DNA of 64,000 nt from an uncultured Eubacteriales bacterium. GTDB lineage: Bacteria; Bacillota; Clostridia; Christensenellales; Aristaeellaceae. This document shows, piece by piece, positions 15,872 through 25,361 of this stretch. The notes under the pieces are model-generated. The model worked only from the letters and a program-made list of their open reading frames with translations. It did not search any database and had not been told where the DNA came from. Made by a program: the position numbers and the translations under genes. The stretch covers positions 51,162-115,161 of the forward strand of contig CALVNS010000001.1 in the NCBI GenBank assembly GCA_944349855.1. The letters are read 5' to 3'. The first letter of the stretch is position 1, and each line of letters opens with the position of its first letter.

Positions 15872-17038
15872 ATGGACGATCGTTTTGAATGGATGGCCAC
15901 GGCGGCCTTTGGATTGGAGGGCGTGGTCGCAAACGAACTGCGCCACATGGGCATTGACGCGCGCGCGGAGATGGGCGGCGCACGGTTCACCGCGCCGCCG
16001 GAGCAGGCCTTTGAGGCCAACCTGTGGCTGCGCTGCGCGGACCGGGTGCTGCTGGTCATGGGCCGCTTTCCGGCGCGCACGTTTGACGAGCTGTTCGAGG
16101 GCGTTCGCGCCCTGCCCTGGGCGGACTTCATCCCGGCAGATGGGCGCTTTCCCGTCACCGGCCGCTGCGCGCGCTCGCAGCTGATGAGCGTGAGCGACTG
16201 CCAGGCCATCGCCAAGAAGGCGATCGTCGAGCGCCTGAAGGCCGCCTACGGTCGCTCATGGTTCGATGAGACGGGCGACGTCTACGCCGTAAACGTCGCC
16301 CTGCACGGGGATATCGCCCAGGTGACGCTTGACGCCAGCGGCGCGGCGCTCAACCGGCGCGGCTACCGCACCTGGAACGGCGAAGCCCCGCTGCGCGAGA
16401 CGCTCGCGGCCGCGCTGGTGCAGCTCGCGCCCTGGCGGCCCGGCCAGACGCTGTACGACCCCATGTGCGGCACGGGCACGCTGCTCGTGGAGGCGGCCAT
16501 GCGCATGGCCGACCGCGCGCCCGGCCTAACGCGGCCCTTCGACTGCGAAAGCTGGGGCTTCATGCCCGCCGGGGAAATGCGCCGGCTGCGCGAGGAGGCG
16601 CAGGCGCGCTTTGATCCCACGCGCGTGGAGGGCATCGCAGGCAGCGATATCGACCCACAGGCGCTGGAGCTGGCACGTCGGCACGTCGCGCAGGCGGGCC
16701 TTGCAGGCCGCATACCGCTGCGGGAGACGGACGTGCGCGACGTGCGACTCAAGGCCGATCGCGGCACGTTTCTGACCAATCCGCCCTATGGCGAGCGCCT
16801 GTCGGATCGCAGGGCCTGCGAGGCGCTCTACCGCGAGCTGGGCCTGCTCCTGCGCCGCCATCCCGGCTTTCATCTGGCCTGCATCACCTCGCATCCGGGC
16901 TTCGAGCGCAGCTTTGGCCGCCGTGCGGACAAGCGCCGCCGCCTCTACAATGGCCGCCTCGAGTGCGAGTTCATGACGTTCTTTTCCAAAGCCAAGCCGG
17001 CCGGACGCGCGTCCGACCGGCCGAAAGAGGAGGGCTGA
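15872..17038 (+). CDS. THUMP-domain class I rRNA methyltransferase (RlmL/YpsC-like)
   Basis: A 388-aa SAM-dependent methyltransferase, probably acting on 23S rRNA guanine N2 like the N-terminal half of RlmL and Bacillus YpsC (about 385 aa). Seen: an N-terminal ferredoxin-like/THUMP region (residues 1-150, starting ATAAFGLEGVVANEL), NRRGYR, the SAM motif DPMCGTGTLLVEAA, GSDIDPQAL, and the catalytic TNPPYGERL. ATG at 15872 matches the YpsC start; a TTG 8 codons upstream is possible. The gene is followed 3 nt later by a small XRE regulator. Confidence 0.9.
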   Translation: MDDRFEWMATAAFGLEGVVANELRHMGIDARAEMGGARFTAPPEQAFEANLWLRCADRVLLVMGRFPARTFDELFEGVRALPWADFIPADGRFPVTGRCARSQLMSVSDCQAIAKKAIVERLKAAYGRSWFDETGDVYAVNVALHGDIAQVTLDASGAALNRRGYRTWNGEAPLRETLAAALVQLAPWRPGQTLYDPMCGTGTLLVEAAMRMADRAPGLTRPFDCESWGFMPAGEMRRLREEAQARFDPTRVEGIAGSDIDPQALELARRHVAQAGLAGRIPLRETDVRDVRLKADRGTFLTNPPYGERLSDRRACEALYRELGLLLRRHPGFHLACITSHPGFERSFGRRADKRRRLYNGRLECEFMTFFSKAKPAGRASDRPKEEG

Positions 17039-17041
17039 GCC

Positions 17042-17356
17042 ATGAAGACGCTCTGCGCCCGCGCCCTGCGCTCGCGCCGCCGCGCGCTGGGCATCACGCA
17101 AAAGGAGCTCGCCTTCTACCTGGGGCTGCACAAGGACGACATCGAGCGCATGGAGTCCGCAGATGCGGGCGTGTCCGATGACCTGCTGGCCCGTCTGGGC
17201 GGTGCGCTCTCCTGCGGCGCGGAGCGGTTGCTCGTCCCGCCGGAGGATTCGCTCACCCGCGCGGACGTGGAGGCCCTGCTCGCCTTTTCGCGCCTGACGC
17301 CCGAAAAGCGACGCGCCGTCGCGGAGATCATCCGCCAGCTTGCGCGTCCGCTGTGA
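17042..17356 (+). CDS. small XRE-family HTH protein
   Basis: A 104-aa DNA-binding protein. Residues about 8-58 form a Cro/C1-type helix-turn-helix (LRSRRRALGITQKELAFYLG, then DDIERMESADAG). The rest is a short helical region. It starts 3 nt after the methyltransferase stop with GAGGAGGG upstream, so it is co-transcribed. Targets unknown. Its last 29 nt overlap the 3' end of the convergent secreted-protein gene. Confidence 0.8.
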   Translation: MKTLCARALRSRRRALGITQKELAFYLGLHKDDIERMESADAGVSDDLLARLGGALSCGAERLLVPPEDSLTRADVEALLAFSRLTPEKRRAVAEIIRQLARPL

Positions 17357-18068
17357 CGCGCACCGTGCCCGTCCGCTCCATCACAAAGGAGATCCCGCCT
17401 GCACCGAAGGACGCGTGCAGGCTTTTTTCGTGCCCGTCTTCCCCTACGAGCGCCGCCTGCGCGCCTGTCCAGTCCGCCGGCAGCGAGAGCGTCACGCTCA
17501 GGCGGTCCGCCGGATCCAGCGCCTCACCCTGCGCGTCCAGCAGCGCAAGATGCGCATCCAACGCGTCCGATCCATCCATCTCAACCGACAGCGCCAGCGA
17601 CGCGCCCCGCTCAAAGCGTCCGCCCATTGCGTAGCGCGCCCGCGCCTGCAGCCCCATCTCCTCGCAGCACGCGGTCAGCTCCTCCGCCTCGATGGGCCCG
17701 CCGACGATCAGCAGCCCGTCCGGCGCAGAGCGCGTGCCGTCCACGCACAGCGAGAACGCATACGTCCCGGCCTGCGCCTCGGGCGTGACGCGCAGCGTCA
17801 GCGTCTTGTCCGTCGGCGCGCCCGACACGTCCGCCAGCTCGATGCCCTCGGGCGCCGCCTCTCCGGGCGTCGCCGCAAACGCCACGCCGATGTCCAGCCC
17901 GTAGTCCGCAAAGCCGCGCAGCGCCACGTCGTATTCGACGAGCGTCTCCCCGCCCACGGGCGCCTCGTTCTTCTGTGGGCCGATCTCGATTTCCCGCGTC
18001 CCGTCCGCCGCGCCGCACAGCGCCAGGCATGCGACCAGCAGCAAGGCGCAGATGATCCCGTTTTTCAT
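17328..18068 (-). CDS. secreted protein of unknown function
   Basis: A 246-aa exported protein: a signal peptide (MKNGIICALLLVACLALCGAA; cleavage likely after an Ala) followed by two beta-sandwich-like halves. The first (about residues 25-120) reads like an immunoglobulin/DUF11-type fold (VGGETLVEYDVALRG, LRVTPEAQAGTYAFSLCVDG). The second is alternating hydrophobic strands ending RTGTVRVTADA. No catalytic motif is seen. The ATG at 18068 is chosen because GGGAG lies 9 nt upstream, whereas the ATG at 18077 touches it. The 3' end overlaps the convergent XRE gene. I do not recognise the family. Confidence 0.65.
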   Translation of the reverse strand: MKNGIICALLLVACLALCGAADGTREIEIGPQKNEAPVGGETLVEYDVALRGFADYGLDIGVAFAATPGEAAPEGIELADVSGAPTDKTLTLRVTPEAQAGTYAFSLCVDGTRSAPDGLLIVGGPIEAEELTACCEEMGLQARARYAMGGRFERGASLALSVEMDGSDALDAHLALLDAQGEALDPADRLSVTLSLPADWTGAQAALVGEDGHEKSLHASFGAGGISFVMERTGTVRVTADAQAGG

Positions 18069-18156
18069 CGCGTTCATCTCCCGACAAACAGACGATCATG
18101 GTTTGGGTTTTCCTGCGCATACTAGGTACATCTCTCCCGGAAAGCGAGGAAAACCC

Positions 18157-19107
18157 ATGCATTCCCAATCCAGAAAGGTCGTGCTCGTCGGCACCGGCAT
18201 GGTCGGCATGAGCTACGCCTATGCGCTGCTCAATCAGAGCGCCTGCGACGAGCTGCTGCTCATCGACATCGACGCCGCGCGCGCCGAGGGCGAGGCGATG
18301 GACCTGAGCCACGGCCTCGCCTTCTCGCCCGGACACATGCGCATCGCGACCGGCCAATATGCGGACTGCGCGGACGCGGACATCGTCGTGCTGTGCGCCG
18401 GCGTCGCGCAAAAGCCCGGCGAGGAGCGGCCTGCGCTGCTTGCGCGCAACGCGGAGGTCTTCCGCTCCATCGTCGAGCCGGTCGTGCGCTCCGGCTTCTC
18501 CGGCATCTTCCTGGTGGCGACCAACCCCGTGGACGTCATGACGCGCCTGACGCAGGCGCTGTCGGGCTTCGCGCCAGGGCGCGTCGTCGGCACGGGCACC
18601 GCGCTGGATACCGCCCGGCTGCGCTACCTGCTGGGCGAATACTTCTGCGTGGACCCGCGCAACGTGCACGCCTACGTCATGGGCGAGCACGGCGAGAGCG
18701 AGTTCGTCCCCTGGTCGCAGGCAATGCTGGCGACCAAGCCGGTCTTCACCGTCTGCGAGGAGTCCGGCGGCCGCTTCCGCGCCGGGGACATGGAGGGCCT
18801 TGCCGATCGCGTGCGCTGCGCCGCCCAACAGATCATCGCGGCCAAGCGCGCCACCTACTACGGCATCGGCATGGCGATGGTGCGCATCACCCGCGCGCTG
18901 CTGGGCGACGAGAACAGCGTATTGACCGTCTCGACGCTGCTGCGCGGGGCGCACGGCGTGCGCGGCGTGTTCGCGGGCATCCCCTGCGTCGTGGGCGGCG
19001 CGGGCGTGCGCGAGACGCTGACGCTCCCGCTGTTGCCCGAGGAGGAGGAGCGCTTCCGCCGCTCGTGCGAGGTGCTGGACGCGTGTTGGAAGGAGCTGTC
19101 GTTCTGA
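18157..19107 (+). CDS. ldh: L-lactate dehydrogenase
   Basis: NAD-dependent reduction of pyruvate to L-lactate; 316 aa, typical of bacterial LDH. Seen: VGTGMVGMSYA Rossmann loop (10-21), AIDLSH-like MDLSHG, CAGVAQKPGEER, in which Gln85 is the LDH-specific residue (Arg in malate dehydrogenases), TNPVDVMT, the GTALDTARLRYLLGE stretch and the catalytic His178 in GEHGESEFVPWS. ATG at 18157 follows GCGAGGAAAA. A strong hairpin lies after the stop. Confidence 0.95.
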   Translation: MHSQSRKVVLVGTGMVGMSYAYALLNQSACDELLLIDIDAARAEGEAMDLSHGLAFSPGHMRIATGQYADCADADIVVLCAGVAQKPGEERPALLARNAEVFRSIVEPVVRSGFSGIFLVATNPVDVMTRLTQALSGFAPGRVVGTGTALDTARLRYLLGEYFCVDPRNVHAYVMGEHGESEFVPWSQAMLATKPVFTVCEESGGRFRAGDMEGLADRVRCAAQQIIAAKRATYYGIGMAMVRITRALLGDENSVLTVSTLLRGAHGVRGVFAGIPCVVGGAGVRETLTLPLLPEEEERFRRSCEVLDACWKELSF

Positions 19108-19119
19108 GCGCAAACCCAA

Positions 19120-19151
19120 ACGGGCGCCGCCGGTCTTCCGGCGACGCCCGT
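19120..19151. terminator. hairpin between convergent ldh and dapH
   Basis: A 14-bp stem with one mismatch (19120-19133 / 19138-19151) and a TCTT loop. The T-run is poor, so termination on either strand is likely but weaker than at other sites. Confidence 0.6.
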
Positions 19152-19161
19152 CCTTGTGCGC

Positions 19162-19854
19162 TTACAGCTCGCGCAGCGCGTCGATCAGCTCCGTCTTGGA
19201 GGCCGTGCGCTCGTCCTTGCGCTTGATCACCCGCGCCGGCACGCCCGCGACCACGACGCCCGGCTCCACGTCGCCGATGACGACCGCGCCCGCCGCGACG
19301 ACCGCGCCCGCGCCCACGCGCACGCCCTCGATGACCACGGCGTTGGCGCCGATGACCACGTCGTCCTCAATGACGACCGGCTGCGCGCTCGGGGGCTCGA
19401 CCACGCCCGCGAGCACCGTGCCCGCGCCGATGTGGCAGCGCTTGCCCACGATCGCGCGGCCGCCGAGCACCGCGCCCATGTCGATCATCGTGCCCTCGCC
19501 GATGACCGCGCCGATGTTGATGATCGCGCCCATCATGATGACCGCGCCGTCGCCGATCTCGACCTGGTCGCGGATGATCGCGCCCGGCTCGATGCGCGCG
19601 TTGAAGCGCTTGAGGTCCAGCAGCGGGATCGCGCTGTTGCGCCGGTCGTTCTCCACGACCAGCTCCTCGATGTCCGCGGCGTTCTGCTCCAGCGCGGGCT
19701 GCACGTCCTTCCAGTCGCCGAAGACGATCTGGTCGCCCGCGCCGAACACCTTGCAGCCCTCGAACGAGAGCGGGCGCTTGGCCTTCACGTACGCCTTCAC
19801 AGGCGTCCGCTTCTGGGATTCCCGGATGATGCGGATGATCTCGTATGCGTCCAT
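19162..19854 (-). CDS. dapH: tetrahydrodipicolinate N-acetyltransferase
   Basis: Acetylates 2,3,4,5-tetrahydrodipicolinate using acetyl-CoA in the acetyl branch of lysine/DAP synthesis. The 230 residues match DapH of Firmicutes (about 235). Seen: an N-terminal helical domain ([20 protein letters not shown]) and a long left-handed beta-helix of hexapeptide repeats ([20 protein letters not shown] onward, [19 protein letters not shown]), then VPARVIK. Start overlaps the dapB stop by 1 nt (TAATG). Last gene of the DAP operon. Confidence 0.95.
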   Translation of the reverse strand: MDAYEIIRIIRESQKRTPVKAYVKAKRPLSFEGCKVFGAGDQIVFGDWKDVQPALEQNAADIEELVVENDRRNSAIPLLDLKRFNARIEPGAIIRDQVEIGDGAVIMMGAIINIGAVIGEGTMIDMGAVLGGRAIVGKRCHIGAGTVLAGVVEPPSAQPVVIEDDVVIGANAVVIEGVRVGAGAVVAAGAVVIGDVEPGVVVAGVPARVIKRKDERTASKTELIDALREL

Positions 19855-20573
19855 TAGCGTCCTCCAAACAATACGTCGTCCATGTCGTAGAGCCCGGCGG
19901 GCATGTCCCGCACAAAGCGCGCGGCCTTGACCGCGCCCACGGCGAAGATGCGGCGGCTGTCCGCCCTGTGGCGCAACTCCAGCTCCTCCTGCTCGCCGAA
20001 GAAGCGCACGCTGTGCTCGCCCGCGACCGTGCCGCCGCGCAGGCTGTGCATGCCGATCTCGCGCCCCCGCGCGCCGACGAGGCCCTCGCGGCCGTATTGC
20101 ACGGCGTATATGCCCTGTGGGTCGACGGCCGAGAGCAGCATCTTCGCGGTGCCGCTGGGCGCGTCGACCTTCTGTCGGTGGTGCGTCTCGACGATCTCGA
20201 TGTCAAAGCCCTCGCCCAGCGCGCGCGCCATCTCCGCGGCGATGCGGCGCATGACCGTCACGCCCACGGAGAAGTTCTGCGCCCGCACGATCGCCACACT
20301 GCGCGCCGCCTCGCGGATGGATTCCTCCTGCGCGGCGGACAGGCCCGTCGTGCCCAGCACGAGCGGCACCTTCAGCTCCAGCGCGTCCGCCAGCAGCGGC
20401 AGCAGATTGCCCGGATAGGAAAAGTCGATCGCCACGTCCGGCGAGGGAACGGCGCGCAGCGAGGGCAAATGGCCCTGATCCACAATGCCCGCGATGCGCA
20501 GGTCTTCCTGCGCGCGGCACACATCCTCGACCATCTGCCCCATTTTACCGTAACCGATCAGCGCCAGGTTCAT
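19854..20573 (-). CDS. dapB: 4-hydroxy-tetrahydrodipicolinate reductase
   Basis: Second committed step of lysine/DAP synthesis, NAD(P)H-dependent; 239 aa. Seen: GYGKMGQMV nucleotide loop, [17 protein letters not shown], the NFSVGV segment, [18 protein letters not shown] (catalytic His-His and substrate Lys), and [15 protein letters not shown]. Start overlaps the dapA stop (ATGA). Slightly shorter than enteric DapB, as usual for clostridia. Confidence 0.97.
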   Translation of the reverse strand: MNLALIGYGKMGQMVEDVCRAQEDLRIAGIVDQGHLPSLRAVPSPDVAIDFSYPGNLLPLLADALELKVPLVLGTTGLSAAQEESIREAARSVAIVRAQNFSVGVTVMRRIAAEMARALGEGFDIEIVETHHRQKVDAPSGTAKMLLSAVDPQGIYAVQYGREGLVGARGREIGMHSLRGGTVAGEHSVRFFGEQEELELRHRADSRRIFAVGAVKAARFVRDMPAGLYDMDDVLFGGR

Positions 20574-21442
20574 GCCATCACCCGCAGCGCTTCTGCCAGC
20601 ACCTCGCGGTGCGCTTTCTCCATCTTGCAAAGCGGCAGGCGGTATCCGCCCACGTCCATGCCCAGGAGGTTCATGGCCTCCTTGACCGGAATGGGGTTGA
20701 CCTCCATGAACAGCTTCTCGATGAGGTCGGTGTACTTCAATTGCAGCGCCCGCGCGTGCGCCACGTCGCCCGCCGCAAAGGCGGCCACCATCTCATGCGT
20801 CTGGGCGGGGCAGACGTTGGCCAGCACGGAGATCACGCCCGTGCCGCCCAGCGACATCACCGGCACGATCACCGCGTCCTCGCCTGAGAGGATGCAAAAG
20901 TCCTCCGAGGCGTAGCGGGCAATCTTGGCGACGTAGGCCAGGTTGCCGCTGGCCTCCTTGATGCCGGCGATGTTCGGATGGCGCGCGAGGCGCTCGACCG
21001 CCTTGACGGACAGGCTGCACGCCGTGCGGCTCGGCACGTTGTACATCACCACCGGCACGCCCGCCGCATCGGCGATCGTCTCAAAGTGGCGGACCATGCC
21101 CTCCTCGTTGGCCTTGTTGTAGTAGGGCGTGATCGCCAGCACGCCGTCCGCGCCCATCTGCGCATAGTGGCGGGCCTTCTGGGCGGAGACGGCCGTGGCA
21201 TTGGAGCCCGCACCGACGATGACCGGCACACGGCCGGCGACGGTGTCAATCACGCACTGCGCGACCGCGTCCTGCTCCTGCTGCGTGAGCGTGCTGGTCT
21301 CGCCCGTGGTACCCAGCGGCACGAGGCCGTCGGTGCCCTTTTCGATGTGCCACTCGCACAGCTCCTTGATCTTTTCGAGGTTTACACTGCCATCCGCGTG
21401 AAACGGCGTGATGAGCGCGACATAGCTTCCCTTCAGATTCAT
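20570..21442 (-). CDS. dapA: 4-hydroxy-tetrahydrodipicolinate synthase
   Basis: Condenses pyruvate and aspartate semialdehyde by a Schiff-base TIM-barrel mechanism; 290 aa. Seen: YVALITPFHADGSV, GTTGETSTLT (the GTTGE pyruvate/ASA motif), PVMYNVPSRT with the conserved Tyr, and IAGIKEASGN with the Schiff-base Lys. AAGGAGG sits 7 nt upstream of the ATG. Directly after the aminotransferase. Confidence 0.97.
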   Translation of the reverse strand: MNLKGSYVALITPFHADGSVNLEKIKELCEWHIEKGTDGLVPLGTTGETSTLTQQEQDAVAQCVIDTVAGRVPVIVGAGSNATAVSAQKARHYAQMGADGVLAITPYYNKANEEGMVRHFETIADAAGVPVVMYNVPSRTACSLSVKAVERLARHPNIAGIKEASGNLAYVAKIARYASEDFCILSGEDAVIVPVMSLGGTGVISVLANVCPAQTHEMVAAFAAGDVAHARALQLKYTDLIEKLFMEVNPIPVKEAMNLLGMDVGGYRLPLCKMEKAHREVLAEALRVMA

Positions 21443-21458
21443 CGCATTTCCTCCTTGT

Positions 21459-22595
21459 CTAGCGTTCGAGCGATTTCACAAAGCGCTCCAGGCGGTCCAT
21501 GCCCTCGCGCAACTCCTCGTCGCTGTAGCAATAGGTGATGCGTACAAAGCCCTCCACGCCAAAGCAGCTGCTCGGCACGACGGCAACCTTCGCCTCGCGC
21601 ATGAGCCGCAGCGCAAACGCCTCCGACGTCATGCCGAAGCGGGCGATGCTGGGGAAGACGTAAAACGCGCCGTCCGGCCGCGCCGTCTCAAGCCCCATCT
21701 TCTCCAGCCGCCCCAGCACGTAGTCGCGCCGCTGCAGGTAGCGCAGCCGCATCGGCTCGATGTCCACGTCGAAGATTCCCTCGCAACCCCGTTGCGAAAA
21801 GGCAGATACGCCCACCACCAGCGCGGCGTGCACCTTGAGCATCTGGCGCGCCACAGGCGCGTCGGCGATGCCGTAGCCCACGCGCCATCCGGTCATCGCA
21901 TAGGGCTTGGAAAAGCTCTGCACCACGATCAACCGATCGCGCAGCGTCCTGTCATCCATCAGATGCGGCACATCCTGCCGATAGACCAACCGATCGTACA
22001 CGGCGTCCAGCAGCACGAAAAGGTCATGCTCCCGGGCCGCGCGCGCCACCCGCTCCAGCGACGCCTCCTCCAGCACACAGCCGGTGGGGTTGTTGGGCGA
22101 GGTGACCAAAATCGCTTTCGTGCGCGGCGTCAGGCATGCGTCAAGGCGTTCCTGCGCGATCTGAAATCCGTCCGCCTCAGTGTGCAGCGGCACGCACACG
22201 CCGCCGGCCAGCGCGATCAGCTGCTCATACAGGCCAAACGCAGGCACCGGCACGATCACCTCGTCGCCAGGGTTGAGGATGGCCAGCAGCGCGCTGGCGA
22301 TGGCCTCGGTCGAACCCGCGGTCACGATGACCTCGTCCGCTCCGTAGTCTGTGCCGTGACGGGCGTTTTCATAGGCCGCGATCTGGGCGCGCAGCGACGC
22401 ATAGCCTGCGTTGGGCGGATAGTGCGTGTAGCCCTCGCCCAGCGCGCGCTGGGTGCGCTCGCAGATCGGCGCGGGCGTGTCAAAATCCGGCTCGCCCAGC
22501 GTGAGCGAAATGCACCCCTCGATGTGCCTGGCCTCGGCGGTGATGCGCCGGATGCCGCTGGGCTGCATCGCGACGACCGCACGGTTCATCTCCAT
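21459..22595 (-). CDS. PLP aminotransferase, likely N-acetyl-LL-DAP aminotransferase
   Basis: Class I/II (fold-type I) aminotransferase of 378 aa. Seen: SLTLGEPDFDTP start, TAGSTEAI, PVPAFGLYE, TSPNNPTG, LDAVYDRLVY and the PLP-lysine region SFSKPYAMTGWRVGY. Generic fold relatives include AspC and PatA. Because it leads an operon with dapA, dapB and dapH, and the acetyl pathway needs an acetyl-DAP aminotransferase (PatA in Bacillus), that role is the best inference. GGGAGGG precedes the ATG. Its promoter overlaps the ftsZ terminator. Confidence 0.85.
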   Translation of the reverse strand: MEMNRAVVAMQPSGIRRITAEARHIEGCISLTLGEPDFDTPAPICERTQRALGEGYTHYPPNAGYASLRAQIAAYENARHGTDYGADEVIVTAGSTEAIASALLAILNPGDEVIVPVPAFGLYEQLIALAGGVCVPLHTEADGFQIAQERLDACLTPRTKAILVTSPNNPTGCVLEEASLERVARAAREHDLFVLLDAVYDRLVYRQDVPHLMDDRTLRDRLIVVQSFSKPYAMTGWRVGYGIADAPVARQMLKVHAALVVGVSAFSQRGCEGIFDVDIEPMRLRYLQRRDYVLGRLEKMGLETARPDGAFYVFPSIARFGMTSEAFALRLMREAKVAVVPSSCFGVEGFVRITYCYSDEELREGMDRLERFVKSLER

Positions 22596-22621
22596 CGCAG
22601 CGTCCCTCCCATACGTTTCGG

Positions 22622-22650
22622 ATTATAGCATGGAAAATCCGCCCGGTCAA
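22622..22650 (-). promoter_or_regulatory. sigma-A promoter of the DAP operon
   Basis: Minus strand TTGACC (22645-22650), 17-bp spacer, TATAAT (22622-22627). The -35 lies in the loop and 3' arm of the ftsZ terminator. Confidence 0.85.
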
Positions 22651-22663
22651 CGATCGGGCGGAT
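22633..22663 (-). terminator. terminator of ftsZ
   Basis: A 9-bp GC stem (22637-22645 / 22655-22663) followed by TTTT on the minus strand. Confidence 0.75.
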
Positions 22664-22680
22664 GGATGGACGAACAATTC

Positions 22681-24030
22681 TCATTTCTTGGGCTGGCGGC
22701 GCAGGTACGCGGGCACGTCCGACAGATACGAGCGGCTCGAGGTCTCCTGCTGCGCCTCTTCCGGCGGCTGCTCGCGCACGGGGTTCTGCTGCTGCGGCAT
22801 GCCCTGGAAGGGCGACACGCGCTGCGGCGCAGGCCCGCGGTTCATGCCGCTGTTGACGAACGAGGGGATCTCCGGCTCGCCGTCCTGCGGCCCGTAGCCG
22901 CCCTCGGCGCGCGGCGCGTACATGCCCTCCGCGGGGGTATAGCTCGAATCGTAACGGGAATACGCGCGCGGCTCTTCGGGCGCGGCGTAGCTCGTCTGCG
23001 TGACCGGCACGTACGGCGCCTGCGAGGGCGCGTAGGCCTGGCGCTGGCGCTTGACGGGCTCGCGCGGCGGGAACGGCGTCTTTTCAAAGCCAGTGGCGAT
23101 GACGGTGATGCGCACCTCATCCTCCAGCGACTCGTCGATCCCGGCGCCGAAGATGATGTTCGCCTCGCTGTCGGCCGCCTGCATGACCAGCTGCGCCGCC
23201 TCGTTGATGTCGATGATGCTCATGTCCGGGCCGCCAGTGATGTTCATCAGCACGGCGCGCGCCCCGTCGATGGAGGTCTCCAGCATCGGAGACTGAATGG
23301 CGTTCTTGGCGGCCTCGACCATGCGGTTTTCGCCCTTGCCCACGCCGATGCCCATGTGCGCCATGCCGCCCGACTCCATGACCGTCTTGACGTCTGCGAA
23401 GTCCAGGTTGATCAGCGCGGGCACGGCGATCAGGTCGGAAATGCCCTGGATGCCCTGACGCAGCACGTCGTCTGCGATGCGGAACGCCTCGAGCATGGTC
23501 GTGCCCTTGCTCACGACCTGCAGTAGCCGGTCATTGGGGATGACCACCAGCGTATCCACGCGCTGCTTGAGCTCGTTGATGCCGGCCTCAGCGTTCTTCA
23601 TGCGCTGCTTGCCCTCGAACAGGAAGGGCTTGGTCACCACCGCGATGGTCAGGCAGCCCAGCTCACGCGCGACTTCAGCCACGATGGGCGCGGCGCCCGT
23701 GCCGGTTCCGCCGCCCATGCCCGCCGTGACGAACACCAGGTCGGAGCCCTTGAGCGCCTGCGCGATCTCCTCGCGGCTCTCCTCGGCCGCGCGGCGGCCG
23801 ATGTCGGGCACAGCGCCGGCGCCCAGCCCCTTGGTCAGCTTTTCGCCAATCTGGATCTTATGCTGCGCCTGCGACAGGTTCAGCGCCTGCTTGTCCGTAT
23901 TGATGGAAACAAACTCGACGCCGCGCAGCCCCGAGTCCACCATGCGGTTGACGGCATTGTTGCCGCCGCCGCCGCAGCCGACGACCTTGATGGACGCGTA
24001 GGAATTCTGTTCGACTTCAAACTCGAGCAC
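22681..24030 (-). CDS. ftsZ: cell division protein FtsZ
   Basis: Tubulin-like GTPase that forms the Z ring. The 449 residues are longer than most because of the linker. Seen: [14 protein letters not shown] (GTP binding), the tubulin signature [10 protein letters not shown] (about 105-114), NDRLL, NLDFADV (synergy loop T7 region), then a 100-residue Pro/Tyr/Gln-rich disordered linker and the conserved C-terminal peptide DVPAYLRRQ that binds FtsA and other partners. GTG start has GGGGG 7 nt upstream. Follows ftsA by 29 nt. Confidence 0.98.
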   Translation of the reverse strand: MLEFEVEQNSYASIKVVGCGGGGNNAVNRMVDSGLRGVEFVSINTDKQALNLSQAQHKIQIGEKLTKGLGAGAVPDIGRRAAEESREEIAQALKGSDLVFVTAGMGGGTGTGAAPIVAEVARELGCLTIAVVTKPFLFEGKQRMKNAEAGINELKQRVDTLVVIPNDRLLQVVSKGTTMLEAFRIADDVLRQGIQGISDLIAVPALINLDFADVKTVMESGGMAHMGIGVGKGENRMVEAAKNAIQSPMLETSIDGARAVLMNITGGPDMSIIDINEAAQLVMQAADSEANIIFGAGIDESLEDEVRITVIATGFEKTPFPPREPVKRQRQAYAPSQAPYVPVTQTSYAAPEEPRAYSRYDSSYTPAEGMYAPRAEGGYGPQDGEPEIPSFVNSGMNRGPAPQRVSPFQGMPQQQNPVREQPPEEAQQETSSRSYLSDVPAYLRRQPKK

Positions 24031-24059
24031 AAGTCATCCCCCTTTTGTTGTCAAAAGCT

Positions 24060-25241
24060 TTATTTGCCCAGCAGTTTTTGGAAGAAAGAAGAGACCTTGC
24101 CGAGCAGGGAATTCTCTTCTTCGCTGGATTCAAGCGTCTCAAAGACCAGATCCACCAGGCCCAGGGCGCTGGAATAGATGGGGCTGTTGAGCTTGGCGGT
24201 CTTGGCCGCCGGTTGGCGTACGGCACGTCCCAATTGATTGGACAGGTAGACGCGCCCACCATTCATCGGTGCAATGCCGCCGCCCGTGAGGTAGATGTTG
24301 GACCAGCTGCCCAGGCGCACGCCGCTGTGGTCGATGCAGTCCTGGATCATTTCGGCGATTTCATCCACGCGCGGCTCGAGCACGCGCGCCACCTGTTCGT
24401 GGGTAAAGGTCTCGCCCTGGCCGCCCTCGGCCGTCTCCTGCTTGTCCTCGCCGCTGGTGTTGAACACGTATCCGCGCTTGATCTGCTCGCACTGGGCCAT
24501 GGGGGCCTCCAAGCCGGTGACCAGGTCCAGAGTGATGTGCGCGCCGCCGACCGGCAGCACCTTATGGAAGATGAGCGCATCGCCCTCGACGGTCATCACC
24601 TCGGTGGACAGGTAGCCCACGTCCACCAGCACGGCGGTGCGGTCGCGATCCTCCGGCGTCAGGAAGAGCAGCGCCTCGCCCATGGGCGTGGAGTAAAAGC
24701 CCTTGACCGTCAGGCCCAGCTGTGCCATGCGGTTGGAGACGTCGTTGAGGAAGAACTGGTCGGCGACAATGAAGGAGACCATCGCCCGCAGGGTGCTGCC
24801 CTTCATGTCGACCGGCTCCATCGTCTTTTTGCCCTCATCGACCATGAACCAGGCGGGCGAGCGGTGGATGATCGCGCCGCGCAGGGGCTGCACCTCCTCC
24901 GTCGCCTGGATGAACACGCGCTCCACATCCGCGGGCGTCACGCGCGGGTCCGCGCCCTGCAGCTGCACCTGCGTTTCGATGACGTACACCCTGGAAAACT
25001 CGCCCGGCACGCCGACGTACACTTCCTTGATGCGCCGGCGGGACTGTGCTTCGGCCTCCGCGATGGAATCCTGAATCGCCTGACTGACCAGCGCAGGCGC
25101 ATTCCACTCGCCGTCCATGAAGCCGTCGTAAGGAACCGTCCCCGCGCCGATGATGTCGCAGCGGTGATAACTGCCGCTTTCCGCCACCAGGGTCACGATT
25201 TTCGACGTTCCGAAGTCGACCACAGCCGCTGTCTTTTTCAT
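24060..25241 (-). CDS. ftsA: cell division protein FtsA
   Basis: Actin-like ATPase that tethers FtsZ to the membrane; 393 aa. Seen: VVDFGTSKIV phosphate-1 motif, VGVPGEFSRV (1C domain start), VLVDVGYLSTEV phosphate-2, YLTGGGIAPM adenosine motif, and the C-terminal amphipathic membrane-targeting helix (KVSSFFQKLLGK). It is led by its own sigma-A promoter (25318-25346), separate from the upstream dcw genes. Confidence 0.95.
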   Translation of the reverse strand: MKKTAAVVDFGTSKIVTLVAESGSYHRCDIIGAGTVPYDGFMDGEWNAPALVSQAIQDSIAEAEAQSRRRIKEVYVGVPGEFSRVYVIETQVQLQGADPRVTPADVERVFIQATEEVQPLRGAIIHRSPAWFMVDEGKKTMEPVDMKGSTLRAMVSFIVADQFFLNDVSNRMAQLGLTVKGFYSTPMGEALLFLTPEDRDRTAVLVDVGYLSTEVMTVEGDALIFHKVLPVGGAHITLDLVTGLEAPMAQCEQIKRGYVFNTSGEDKQETAEGGQGETFTHEQVARVLEPRVDEIAEMIQDCIDHSGVRLGSWSNIYLTGGGIAPMNGGRVYLSNQLGRAVRQPAAKTAKLNSPIYSSALGLVDLVFETLESSEEENSLLGKVSSFFQKLLGK

Positions 25242-25317
25242 CTTCGTTTCTACTCCCCGCTGCGCGCTGGGCGCGCGCCAAATGGTAACCTCTGACGTAC
25301 ATAAAACCGGATACTAT

Positions 25318-25346
25318 ATTTTAACCTTTTTACGCGCCATATGCAA
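25318..25346 (-). promoter_or_regulatory. sigma-A promoter of ftsAZ
   Basis: Minus strand TTGCAT (25341-25346), 17-bp spacer, TAAAAT (25318-25323), in an AT-rich gap of 217 bp between ftsQ and ftsA. Confidence 0.75.
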
Positions 25347-25361
25347 GAACCATTGCGAAAA

